Source: Variovorax sp. DXTD-1
GTDB taxonomy: Bacteria > Pseudomonadota > Gammaproteobacteria > Burkholderiales > Burkholderiaceae_C
DNA: 64,000 nucleotides
NCBI RefSeq assembly: GCF_003984625.1
Contig: NZ_RWKH01000020.1
Coordinates: forward strand, 55,052 to 119,051
Direction: 5' to 3'
Below the pieces are notes generated by a model. It did no database searches and was not told the DNA's origin. It worked only from the letters and a program-made list of their open reading frames with translations. Position 1 is the first letter of the stretch. Every line of letters starts with the position of its first letter. Positions 57,060-64,000 of this stretch are shown here, piece by piece. A program made the position numbers and the translations under genes.

Positions 57060-58247
57060 ATGAGCATGCCCACCATCAAGCACGTGCGGGCTTTCACCAT
57101 CCGGGGCGGCGGCGCCGACTACCACGACCAGCCCGGCGGCCATTGGATCGACGACCACATCTCGACGCCGATGAGCAAGTACCCCGAGTACCGGCAGAGC
57201 CGGCAGAGCTTCGGCCTCAATGTGCTCGGCACGCTGGTGGTGGAGATCGAAGCCAGCGATGGAACTGTCGGCTTCTCTGTGACCACCGGCGGCGACCTCG
57301 GCTGCTGGATCGTCGAGAAGCACCTGGCCCGCTTCGTCGAGGGCGCCAAGGTGACCGACATCGAGAAGATCTGGGACCAGATGTACAACGCCACGCTGTT
57401 CTACGGGCGCAAGGGCATCGTGCTCAACACCATCTCCGGGGTCGACCTGGCGCTGTGGGACCTGCTGGCCAAGGTCCGCAAGGAGCCGGTCCATGCGTTG
57501 CTCGGTGGTCCGGTGCGCGACGAACTGACCTTCTATGCAACCGGGGCCCGGCCCGACCTGGCGAAGGACATGGGATTCATCGGCGGCAAAATGCCACTGC
57601 ACCACGGGCCGGCCGAACGCGAGGAAGGACTGAAGAAGAACCTCGACATGCTGGCCGACATGCGCAGCAAGGTGGGCTCCGACTTCTGGCTCATGATGGA
57701 CTGCTGGATGAGCCTGGACGTGGAATACGCCACGCGCCTGGCAACGGCCGCGCGCAACGAGTTCGGCCTCAAGTGGATCGAGGAGGCGCTGTCGCCCGAC
57801 GACTACTGGGGCTACGCCGAGTTGCGCCGCAACGTGCCGCGCGGCTTGCTGGTGAGTACCGGAGAGCACGAAGCCACGCGCTGGGGCTTCCGGCTGCTGC
57901 TCGAGATGGAGTGCTGCGACATCATCCAGCCCGACGTCGGCTGGTGCGGCGGCATCACCGAGCTGATCAAGATATCGAACCTGGCCGACGCGCACGGCAA
58001 GCTCGTGGTGCCGCACGGCTCGTCGGTCTACAGCTACCACTTCGTCATTACGCGCCACAACAGCCCGTTCGCCGAGTTCCTGATGATGGCACCCAAGGCC
58101 GATGAGGTGGTGCCGATGTTCCATCCGCAACTTCTCGACGAGCCGGTGCCGGTCAATGGCCGCATGAAGGCGTCCGCCCTCGATGCGCCGGGCTTCGGCG
58201 TTCGGTTGAACCCGGACTGCGCGCTGCATCGCCCCTTTCCGAGGTGA
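57060..58247 (+). CDS. rhmD: L-rhamnonate dehydratase
   Basis: This is a 395-residue enolase-superfamily (mandelate racemase group) enzyme that removes water from L-rhamnonate to give 2-keto-3-deoxy-L-rhamnonate. It contains segments I recognise as specific for RhmD: FYATGARPDLAKDMGFIGGK, DFWLMMDCWMSLDVEYAT, QPDVGWCGGITELI, VVPHGSSVYSYHFVIT and LLDEPVPVNGRM. These include the Mg2+ ligands and the catalytic His. GAAAGGA precedes the ATG. L-lyxonate or other 6-deoxy acids may also be substrates. Best-identified member of the locus. Confidence 0.93.
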   Translation: MSMPTIKHVRAFTIRGGGADYHDQPGGHWIDDHISTPMSKYPEYRQSRQSFGLNVLGTLVVEIEASDGTVGFSVTTGGDLGCWIVEKHLARFVEGAKVTDIEKIWDQMYNATLFYGRKGIVLNTISGVDLALWDLLAKVRKEPVHALLGGPVRDELTFYATGARPDLAKDMGFIGGKMPLHHGPAEREEGLKKNLDMLADMRSKVGSDFWLMMDCWMSLDVEYATRLATAARNEFGLKWIEEALSPDDYWGYAELRRNVPRGLLVSTGEHEATRWGFRLLLEMECCDIIQPDVGWCGGITELIKISNLADAHGKLVVPHGSSVYSYHFVITRHNSPFAEFLMMAPKADEVVPMFHPQLLDEPVPVNGRMKASALDAPGFGVRLNPDCALHRPFPR

Positions 58248-58253
58248 GGACGG

Positions 58254-58676
58254 TCAGGGCCAAGGCGTAGGCGGCGGAATCTCGCAAACCGGCTCGACGT
58301 CGACGCTCTTGAAGTCCGCCGGCGAGACGATCTCCAGGTATTCCATGTCGGGCGAGTAGTCGAACAGAAAGTGCCGGATGCCGGGCCGCTGGTGCACCAC
58401 GTCTCCGGCTTCGACCAGGGTTTCCTTGTCTTCGTACATGAAGCGGGCCCAGCCCTTGACCATGATCACGATCTGGAAGTCCGCCTCGTGGCGGTGCCAG
58501 CCGGTGCCCGCTTCCGGTGCCATGTTGGCCTTGACGAGGTGCGCGATGACCTTGCCGTTGGTGGCCTCCGCAATGCCGAGGTCTCGGTAAAGAAAGAAAT
58601 CGCGCAGGCCGCCCGAGACAAACTCCGTGTCGCCGGGCTTGACGTGGGAGAACTGGGTAGCGGTTCGGTCCAGCAT
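58254..58676 (-). CDS. Cupin-domain protein
   Basis: This is a 140-residue single-domain cupin. The metal-binding motif is GTGWHRHEADFQIVIMVKG, followed by VEAGDVVHQRPGIRHF and the tail DFKSVDVEPVCEIPPPTPW. AAAAGGAG lies upstream of the ATG at 58676; the open frame extending beyond it is not supported. It converges on rhmD with 6 bp between stops. A role in sugar-acid metabolism (isomerase or sensor) is possible, but nothing specific can be read. Confidence 0.85.
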   Translation of the reverse strand: MLDRTATQFSHVKPGDTEFVSGGLRDFFLYRDLGIAEATNGKVIAHLVKANMAPEAGTGWHRHEADFQIVIMVKGWARFMYEDKETLVEAGDVVHQRPGIRHFLFDYSPDMEYLEIVSPADFKSVDVEPVCEIPPPTPWP

Positions 58677-58812
58677 GGGGCGCTCCTTTTGCAGGTGATG
58701 CAGGTGGTGGTTGTGACGCGCTGCCGCACGCATAAAGCGTTCCCAAAGACATCTGCGGCCAAGGGCTGATTCGGCCGGCGGCTTGACGGGCTCGAAACGC
58801 GACGGGATACTA

Positions 58813-58824
58813 AACCATATGGTT
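58813..58824. promoter_or_regulatory. Perfect palindrome over the ArsR start codon (candidate operator)
   Basis: AACCATATGGTT is a 12-bp perfect palindrome whose centre contains the ATG (58819) of the ArsR-family gene. AACCA/TGGTT half-sites are of the type bound by ArsR/SmtB repressors, so it is a likely autoregulatory operator of this operon. Confidence 0.55.
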
Positions 58825-59265
58825 CACTCATATCCCGTTTCGCTGGACGCCGTCTTTGCCGCCCTTTCAGACCCGACGCGCCGCGCCGTGCTCGAAACCC
58901 TGGGCGAGCGCAGCCTCAGCGTGACCGAGCTTGCAGAGCCGCACGGCATGTCGCTCACCGGCTTCATGAAGCACCTGCGGGTGCTCGAAGACGCCGGCCT
59001 TATCTCGCGCACGAAAGAGGGCCGGGTCGTGCAGTGCGAACTCTCGCCGCGGCCCATGCAGGAGGCTGCCGTGTGGCTATCCCGCTACGAGAAATTCTGG
59101 ACCGGGCGCCTCGATGCACTGGCCCGCTATCTCTATCACCAAGAGGAGACCGAATGGCAAAACCTGCCACCCCCGCACAAGAGCGACCCTCGCTCACCCT
59201 CCGCAGGCACTACCCCGTCGCCGCCGAAAAAGTCTGGCGCGCGTGGACCGACCCGCAAGCGCTGA
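58819..59265 (+). CDS. ArsR-family transcriptional regulator
   Basis: This is a 148-residue winged-helix repressor. ALSDPTRRAVLETLGERSLSV and TELAEPHGMSLTGFMKHLRVLEDAG (two parts, about 14-58) form the HTH. No metal-binding Cys cluster is visible, so it is of the SdpR-like, non-metal type usually encoded with SRPBCC proteins. The last ~35 residues are low-complexity and overlap the next gene by 112 bp in another frame, which is unusually long. The start ATG lies inside the palindrome AACCATATGGTT. Confidence 0.9.
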   Translation: MVHSYPVSLDAVFAALSDPTRRAVLETLGERSLSVTELAEPHGMSLTGFMKHLRVLEDAGLISRTKEGRVVQCELSPRPMQEAAVWLSRYEKFWTGRLDALARYLYHQEETEWQNLPPPHKSDPRSPSAGTTPSPPKKSGARGPTRKR

Positions 59266-59618
59266 AAGCCTGGTTCGGCCCGGAAGAAATCGTTGCCGTT
59301 CCGCTGGCCGAAGTCGACCTGCGCGTAGGCGGCCGCTTTCGCGTGACCATGCTCGCCGCCGATGGCGAGACGCACGACGTGAGCGGTGTGTACCAGGAGC
59401 TCGTGCCCAACCGGAAGCTGGTTTTCAGCTGGGCCTGGCGCAGCACGCCGGAGCGCGAATCGCGCGTGACGGTGCGGATAGAGCCCGACGGCAACGGCTG
59501 CGAGCTGGTGCTGATGCATGAGCAGTTCTTCGACGAGGTGGCGCGCGACGGGCACGAGCACGGCTGGACCGGCGCCATGGTCAAGCTCGAGCAATGGTTG
59601 GCGAAAGCGGCTGAATGA
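59154..59618 (+). CDS. SRPBCC (AHSA1-type START-like) domain protein
   Basis: This 154-residue ligand-binding fold protein contains the AHSA1 hallmarks KVWRAWTDPQALKAWFGPEE, RVGGRFRVTMLAADGE and the C-terminal DGHEHGWTGAMVKLEQWL. ArsR-SRPBCC pairs are common and are thought to sense or detoxify hydrophobic compounds; the ligand is unknown. GAGGAGACCGA precedes the ATG, within the ArsR reading frame. Its stop overlaps the start of the exporter gene (ATGA at 59615). Confidence 0.9.
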   Translation: MAKPATPAQERPSLTLRRHYPVAAEKVWRAWTDPQALKAWFGPEEIVAVPLAEVDLRVGGRFRVTMLAADGETHDVSGVYQELVPNRKLVFSWAWRSTPERESRVTVRIEPDGNGCELVLMHEQFFDEVARDGHEHGWTGAMVKLEQWLAKAAE

Positions 59619-61237
59619 CAGGCGGGCGCGAAGAGTCTGCCAGCAAGCCGCCGCCGGCCCGCGCAACGGCGCGCGAGTGGACGGGGCTTGCCGTCATCGC
59701 GCTGCCGTGCATGCTGTATTCGATGGATCTCACGGTGCTGAACCTGGCGATTCCCTCAATCAGCGAAGACCTCAAGCCCACCGCATCTCAACTGCTGTGG
59801 ATCGTCGATATCTACGGCTTCTTCGTGGCCGGGCTGCTGGTCACCATGGGCACGCTGGGCGACCGCATCGGCCGAAGGCGGTTGCTTTTGATCGGCGCGG
59901 CGGCGTTCGGCATCGCCTCGGTGCTGGCCGCGTTCTCCACCAGCGCCAACATGCTCATCGCCACGCGGGCGCTGCTTGGCGTGGCGGGTGCAACGCTCGC
60001 ACCGTCGACGCTCTCGCTGATCCGCAACATGTTTCTCGATCCGGGGCAGCGCACGGTGGCCATCGGCGTCTGGATTTCAAGCTATTCGGCCGGTGCGGTC
60101 ATCGGCCCGGTGCTGGGCGGCGTGCTGCTGCAGTTCTTTCCGTGGGGCTCGGTGTTCCTGATCGGCGTGCCGGTGATGGTGTTGCTGCTGGTGCTCGGCC
60201 CCATCCTGCTGCCCGAATACCGCGACCCGGACGCGGGGCGGCTCGACCTGGCCAGCGTGGCGCTTTCGCTCGGCGCGGTGCTGGCAGCCATCTACGGCAT
60301 CAAGCAGGTGGCGGAGCACGGGCCGGATGCCGTGTCGGCCCTGGCCATCGTGGCCGGCGTGGCGTTCGGGTGGGCGTTCGCGCGCAGGCAGCGGGGGCTG
60401 GCCGATCCGATGATCGACCTGCGCCTGTTCCGGCTGCCGGTCTTCAGCATCTCGCTGGCGGCCTACATGCTGGCGTGCTTCGTGATGTTCGGCATGTTTC
60501 TCTACAACGCGCAATACCTGCAACTGGTGCTCGGGCTCTCGCCGCTGCATGCGGGCCTTTGGAGCGTACCGAGCGCGGCTGCGTTCATCGCCGGCTCCAT
60601 GGTGGTTTCCGCGCTGGTGCGCCGCATGCGGCCTGCGTTTGTGATGGGCGGCGGGTTGGGCGTTGCGGCCCTGGGGTTCGCAATGCTCGTGGTGCTCCCC
60701 GCGGAGGGCGGCGTGGCGTGGATGGTGGCCAGCATGGTCATTTCCTCTCTCGGCCTGGCACCTGTGTTCACGCTGGCCACCGACCTGGTGGTGGGCAGCG
60801 CGCCGCCCGAGCGCGCAGGCGTGGCCTCGGCCATTTCGGAAACGAGTTCGGAGTTCGGCGGTGCGCTCGGCATCGCGATCCTGGGCAGCATCGGCGCGGC
60901 CATCTACCGCAGCGCAATGGCCGATGCCGTTCCGGCCGGCCTGGCGGGTGCTGCCGAAGTAGAGGCGGCGCGCGGCACGCTCGGCGGTGCGGTGGCCCTG
61001 GCCGGCCAACTTGGAGGCGCCGCCGGGGCCGAACTGCTCGACACCGGCCGGGCGGCCTTGCTGCACGGCCTGCGGCTCACGGCCGGCACTTGCGCGGCGG
61101 TGCTGCTTGCGATGGGCGCGCTGGTGGCCGTGCGGCTGCGCAGTGCCGCAGAGGCCGCGCAGCCCAAGGCGCCGTCAGATTGCATTGCCGGAGCGCTGAC
61201 GAAGACCCATACTGCAGGCTCCACGACGAGACGATGA
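59615..61237 (+). CDS. DHA2-type MFS drug efflux transporter
   Basis: This is a 540-residue, 14-helix exporter of the EmrB/QacA/SmvA type. Motif A is GTLGDRIGRRRLLLIG; motif C-like glycine-rich segments lie in GVWISSYSAGAVIGPVLGGV. Acidic Asp in LYSMDLTVLNLAIP of helix 1 is characteristic of the family. It would expel cationic or hydrophobic compounds using the proton gradient. Translational coupling to the ArsR-SRPBCC genes suggests that the same compound triggers derepression. Confidence 0.92.
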   Translation: MTGGREESASKPPPARATAREWTGLAVIALPCMLYSMDLTVLNLAIPSISEDLKPTASQLLWIVDIYGFFVAGLLVTMGTLGDRIGRRRLLLIGAAAFGIASVLAAFSTSANMLIATRALLGVAGATLAPSTLSLIRNMFLDPGQRTVAIGVWISSYSAGAVIGPVLGGVLLQFFPWGSVFLIGVPVMVLLLVLGPILLPEYRDPDAGRLDLASVALSLGAVLAAIYGIKQVAEHGPDAVSALAIVAGVAFGWAFARRQRGLADPMIDLRLFRLPVFSISLAAYMLACFVMFGMFLYNAQYLQLVLGLSPLHAGLWSVPSAAAFIAGSMVVSALVRRMRPAFVMGGGLGVAALGFAMLVVLPAEGGVAWMVASMVISSLGLAPVFTLATDLVVGSAPPERAGVASAISETSSEFGGALGIAILGSIGAAIYRSAMADAVPAGLAGAAEVEAARGTLGGAVALAGQLGGAAGAELLDTGRAALLHGLRLTAGTCAAVLLAMGALVAVRLRSAAEAAQPKAPSDCIAGALTKTHTAGSTTRR

Positions 61238-61249
61238 ACGGAGCCTCCC

Positions 61250-61435
61250 ATGAGCAACGAACTTCGCAAGAAGCTGCATGACCTGGCGGAACTGTCCGAA
61301 AACACCTCGGACCCGCAGACCAAGGCCATCATCGAGGCCATACGGCTGCAGACCGCCGTGCTGAACGAGCGGCTCTTTTCTATCGAGTTGCAGTTGGGCA
61401 CGCTCACCAAGCGCATGGAAAACACGACGGACTGA
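61250..61435 (+). CDS. Small coiled-coil-like hypothetical protein
   Basis: This is a 61-residue, highly charged, helical protein (MSNELRKKLHDLAELSENT at the start, LTKRMENTTD at the end) without membrane segment or Cys. Heptad-like hydrophobic spacing suggests a short coiled coil. GGAGCC precedes the ATG, 12 bp after the exporter gene, so it may share that operon. I do not recognise a family. Confidence 0.6.
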   Translation: MSNELRKKLHDLAELSENTSDPQTKAIIEAIRLQTAVLNERLFSIELQLGTLTKRMENTTD

Positions 61436-61589
61436 GTGGCACGACGCCCCCGACGATCCGGGTCCATTGGCCCGAGGCCTCGAACATATATGAAGCGCTT
61501 GCCCGCATCCATCCCTGCCATGGCCGTCATGGGACTGTTCAGGTCGAGCACGATCATGGATTGCGCCGCTGCCCGCAGAGCAGAGGCGG

Positions 61590-64000
61590 TCAGCCCATCA
61601 CCGGCCCCTGCTGCTGGTTTGCTTGCGCGGCAGCCTGTGCCTGATATTGGGCGCGATCGGCTGCGCGCTGCTGGTCGAACTGCTGTACTTCCTGCATGGT
61701 CTGCTGCACGCTGGGCGCGGGCTGCGTGACGTCGACGGTGGTGCCGGGGCTGAACAATGAGCGGGATAAAAAGTGAAGCTTTCCTTCCCTGCCCACGACG
61801 TGGGCCAGATCATCGGGCTGCTTGATGCCTGACTTGTAGCAGGCCGCCGTCAGATGCGAAAGCAACTGCGGCGCCGTGCGTTGTGGAAGCCCGTCTTTGA
61901 GGGTGTTGTACAGCGCATGCTGGGGATGACCCGGGTCGCTGAAATCGCGCAGCAACGGGCGGCTCGTGTCAGCTGCGGCAGTGTCGGATATCTGCTTGCC
62001 GTGCGTGCCAGTCTCCAGATCTTGTCGGGTGTCGCGGCCTTGCACGAGTTGTGTCGTCCCAGGCTGATCGCGCTGATCCCTCTCATCGCGCCGTTCCAGG
62101 CCGTCGTGTCCGCGCATGCGTGCCACCTGCTCCCGCATCTGGGCCAATTCGGCCTGTGCCGCAGCCTCCCGAGCTTGCGCCGCAGCCACCTGGGCTTGCG
62201 CCGCCGCAATGGCTGCCGCATCGCCTTGAGGGTTCGAGTGCGCCGGGGCAGCCATTGGGGCGTGGGTTGAGACTTGGGTTGTCGGCAAGTGCATCGCCTC
62301 GGCGCCAGCGGCGGGCCGCGCAGGGCTGACATGCGCCTGTGCCACGGGCGCCACCGCGTGCTCTCCTCTGCTTGGGGCCGGCGCAGCTTGCCGAGCCTCG
62401 GCCTGCTTCTGCGCGGCTGCCTGCTCCTGCACGCGTTCCTGCGTGCGCTCCACCGAAGGCTGCGGCGTCCTTTGAGGACTCGGCTCGTTCCCGAACCGCT
62501 CCCTGTCCTGCGCCAGGGCAATCTCCAGGTCGCGCATATGGGCCTGCTCCTGCGCCAGGTGCATCCGGTACAACGGGCTGCCCTTGTCCATCTGGGATGT
62601 ATCCAGTTTGCCCACGGGCCGCAACGAGCCCGGGGAAATCTGCTCGGGTTCGTCGCGGCGCCGGTGCGCCTCGGCAAAGCTCATGCCCCCTGGCGTGGGC
62701 ACGATGCGCGATTCATGCGTGGTGATGCGCTCGATCTGCTGAGGTGTCAAGTGGCCGCTCGTGGGCTGCTGCGATGCAGGCGTGTGCCGGGGCGCGGCAT
62801 GGGGTTCCTCGCGCACATGACCTGAGGTGGCGCTGGTGACGGCGGCTGGCACCGAGCCGTGCTGCTTCCATCCATGCTGAGCGTAGGCCTCCAGATAGCG
62901 CTGCGCGATGGCTTGCGGGCTGTGGGCGATGTTGTCCGCAATGACGCGCTGGGCCGCTGCGTCCAGTTGCCGGCTCTGCTCCGGGTTGGCCGTGACCGTG
63001 CGCTGAACCGGCATGCCGTGCGTCATGGGGGTGGCCGGCTCGATGATCTGACGCGTCCAGGCATGGCTTTGCGGATCGCGGGTCCACGGCTCGTTGGCGC
63101 CGATCCCGGGGCGCACCGCTTCGCCGATGCGCTCGGGCGCCTGCCTGAACGGGTCTTGGGGTGCACGCGGATGGGTCAGCGCCAGTTCGACGGCGGTGCT
63201 GCTGGCCTTGTAATTCAGTTCGTCGGCCAAGAGGGCATTTGCGCGCACCGCCCGCACGGGCATGCCGGCCCGCCCGGGGCCTTCGTCAGCGCTCATGCGC
63301 ATCCAGCCTTGTCCGGGGCGTTCGTCGTAGTACCAGCTGTTGCCGTCGCTGCCGCGCTGGGTGTGGATGTGCTGCTGGTCTGCCGCGTCCAGAAGCTTGT
63401 CGCCGCCGAGGACGCCGGCGGCGCCGCCCAGGATGCCGCCGCCTACCGCACCCCAAGGGCCGGCAACCGCGCCACCCAGGGAACTGCCCGCCACTGCCCC
63501 CGCCGCGCCGCCACCGGCGCGCCCGGCGAAGTGCAGGATTTCGGATTGGGCGCCGGTGGTGTTGCCCTGGTTGAGGAGGTGGGTGACTTTTTGGCCGGTG
63601 GTGAGGATGTCGTAGCCGACTGCGGCGGCGCCGCCAGCGGTGCCCAGAATGACCGCACTGCGCGCTGCGGTCGCACCGGTCAGGCCGGCCGCGGGGCGCA
63701 ACGGCTGCACGCCGGCATCGAGCGCGATCTGAGCCTGCCAAGTCTGAAGGTGGGCCTGACCAGCGCTCGCTACGGGGTTGGGTGGCCCCATCAAGTCACC
63801 CATGCTGCGGGCGACGGCGGTGGAGATCGGGGTCTTGGCTAGAGCGGGCGTGCCGTGAAGATAGGCGCGGCTGTCCAGTCGCAGCGTGCCGACATCGCCT
63901 TTGATCGGCATGCCTGAAGCGTTGACCGCCGCGCGCAGGGTGCCGACGTTCTCATGGGACTTTGCAACCATCATCTCGAAAGCAGGCTGCAGACCTTTTT
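61590..64000 (-). CDS. Putative type IV secretion effector with XVIPCD-like domain (5' end outside window)
   Basis: This is a frame of more than 800 residues, open through the right edge; the first in-window Met is at 63974, but upstream codons continue without a stop. A glycine-zipper segment lies about 150-200 residues from that Met (AGGGAAGAVAGSSLGGAVAG). SWYYDERPGQGWMRM follows, then a long Gln/Ala-rich linker with a coiled coil (about 590-640). The C-terminal ~120 residues match the XVIPCD pattern: FSDPGHPQHALYNTLKDGL, LAHVVGREGKLHFL and a Gln-rich tail (bases 61593-61955). This domain targets effectors to the Xanthomonas-type bacterial-killing secretion system. The enzymatic part is not identifiable here. 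Confidence 0.75.
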   Translation of the reverse strand, partial: KGLQPAFEMMVAKSHENVGTLRAAVNASGMPIKGDVGTLRLDSRAYLHGTPALAKTPISTAVARSMGDLMGPPNPVASAGQAHLQTWQAQIALDAGVQPLRPAAGLTGATAARSAVILGTAGGAAAVGYDILTTGQKVTHLLNQGNTTGAQSEILHFAGRAGGGAAGAVAGSSLGGAVAGPWGAVGGGILGGAAGVLGGDKLLDAADQQHIHTQRGSDGNSWYYDERPGQGWMRMSADEGPGRAGMPVRAVRANALLADELNYKASSTAVELALTHPRAPQDPFRQAPERIGEAVRPGIGANEPWTRDPQSHAWTRQIIEPATPMTHGMPVQRTVTANPEQSRQLDAAAQRVIADNIAHSPQAIAQRYLEAYAQHGWKQHGSVPAAVTSATSGHVREEPHAAPRHTPASQQPTSGHLTPQQIERITTHESRIVPTPGGMSFAEAHRRRDEPEQISPGSLRPVGKLDTSQMDKGSPLYRMHLAQEQAHMRDLEIALAQDRERFGNEPSPQRTPQPSVERTQERVQEQAAAQKQAEARQAAPAPSRGEHAVAPVAQAHVSPARPAAGAEAMHLPTTQVSTHAPMAAPAHSNPQGDAAAIAAAQAQVAAAQAREAAAQAELAQMREQVARMRGHDGLERRDERDQRDQPGTTQLVQGRDTRQDLETGTHGKQISDTAAADTSRPLLRDFSDPGHPQHALYNTLKDGLPQRTAPQLLSHLTAACYKSGIKQPDDLAHVVGREGKLHFLSRSLFSPGTTVDVTQPAPSVQQTMQEVQQFDQQRAADRAQYQAQAAAQANQQQGPVMG

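Noticed and set aside
60904..61557. A minus-strand frame beginning MIVLDLNSPMTAM downstream of the effector-like gene, considered as an immunity gene
   Set aside because: It runs antisense through the exporter 3' end and the small 61-residue gene. It has no signal peptide or lipobox, unlike the usual lipoprotein immunity proteins.

Overview
The window comes from a GC-rich, gene-dense chromosome of a betaproteobacterium, most likely the Comamonadaceae and probably Variovorax or a close relative. This rests on protein character, on operon types typical of Burkholderiales (glycerol ABC importer, etfBA plus acyl-CoA dehydrogenase, MoxR/DUF58/TgpA) and on GC-rich intergenic hairpins. No rRNA, tRNA, CRISPR array, prophage or insertion sequence was recognised. 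All family names are by recognition from sequence; no database search was run.

Layout. (1) 1-6244: a sugar-acid locus with a polar-amino-acid-type ABC transporter (permease cut by the left edge, binding protein, ATPase), a KguE-like TIM-barrel protein, a KguK-like kinase, a KguD-like 2-hydroxyacid dehydrogenase and a LacI-type regulator. It resembles Pseudomonas kguE-K-T-D/ptxS with the MFS carrier replaced by an ABC importer. (2) 6144-15253, minus strand: an operon of a very large DUF2126/transglutaminase protein, a fused ATP-grasp/alpha-E protein, a solute-binding lipoprotein, a second transglutaminase, a RidA protein and a small HNH protein. (3) 15366-20417, plus: comEC, then unfused ATP-grasp and alpha-E genes. 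Blocks 2 and 3 look like two versions of a poorly characterised amidoligase/peptide-tagging system. (4) 20439-31037: a complete glycerol system, with glpK and glpR on minus and glpD-S-T-P-Q-U-V on plus, closed by a terminator. (5) 31135-38936: a specialised-metabolite cluster resembling dialkylresorcinol/flexirubin-type loci (DarA-like, KAS III, small unknown, BtrH-like acyltransferase, ABC-2 exporter, acyl carrier protein, an atypical KAS and a truncated KAS-like protein). (6) 38968-44728, minus: MoxR, DUF58 and TgpA-like transglutaminase, MltB and an HD hydrolase. (7) 44803-52990: a histone-deacetylase-like protein, MscS, etfB-etfA, acyl-CoA dehydrogenase, nitronate monooxygenase and an acyltransferase. 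(8) 52982-58676: an L-rhamnonate-type catabolic locus (LysR, FAH hydrolase, SDR, MFS carrier, rhamnonate dehydratase, cupin). (9) 58819-61435: ArsR, SRPBCC, DHA2-type exporter and a small protein. (10) 61590-64000, minus: a large protein with a C-terminal XVIPCD-like domain, a likely type IV secretion effector, open at the right edge.

Two copies of a ~257-bp palindromic MITE-like element lie in opposite orientations at 22003-22258 (between glpR and glpK) and 34665-34922 (inside the metabolite cluster). The most interesting regions are the two amidoligase sets (6.5-20.4 kb), the Dar/BtrH-like cluster (31-39 kb), the putative effector at the right edge and the asymmetric ATPase pair of the glycerol importer.
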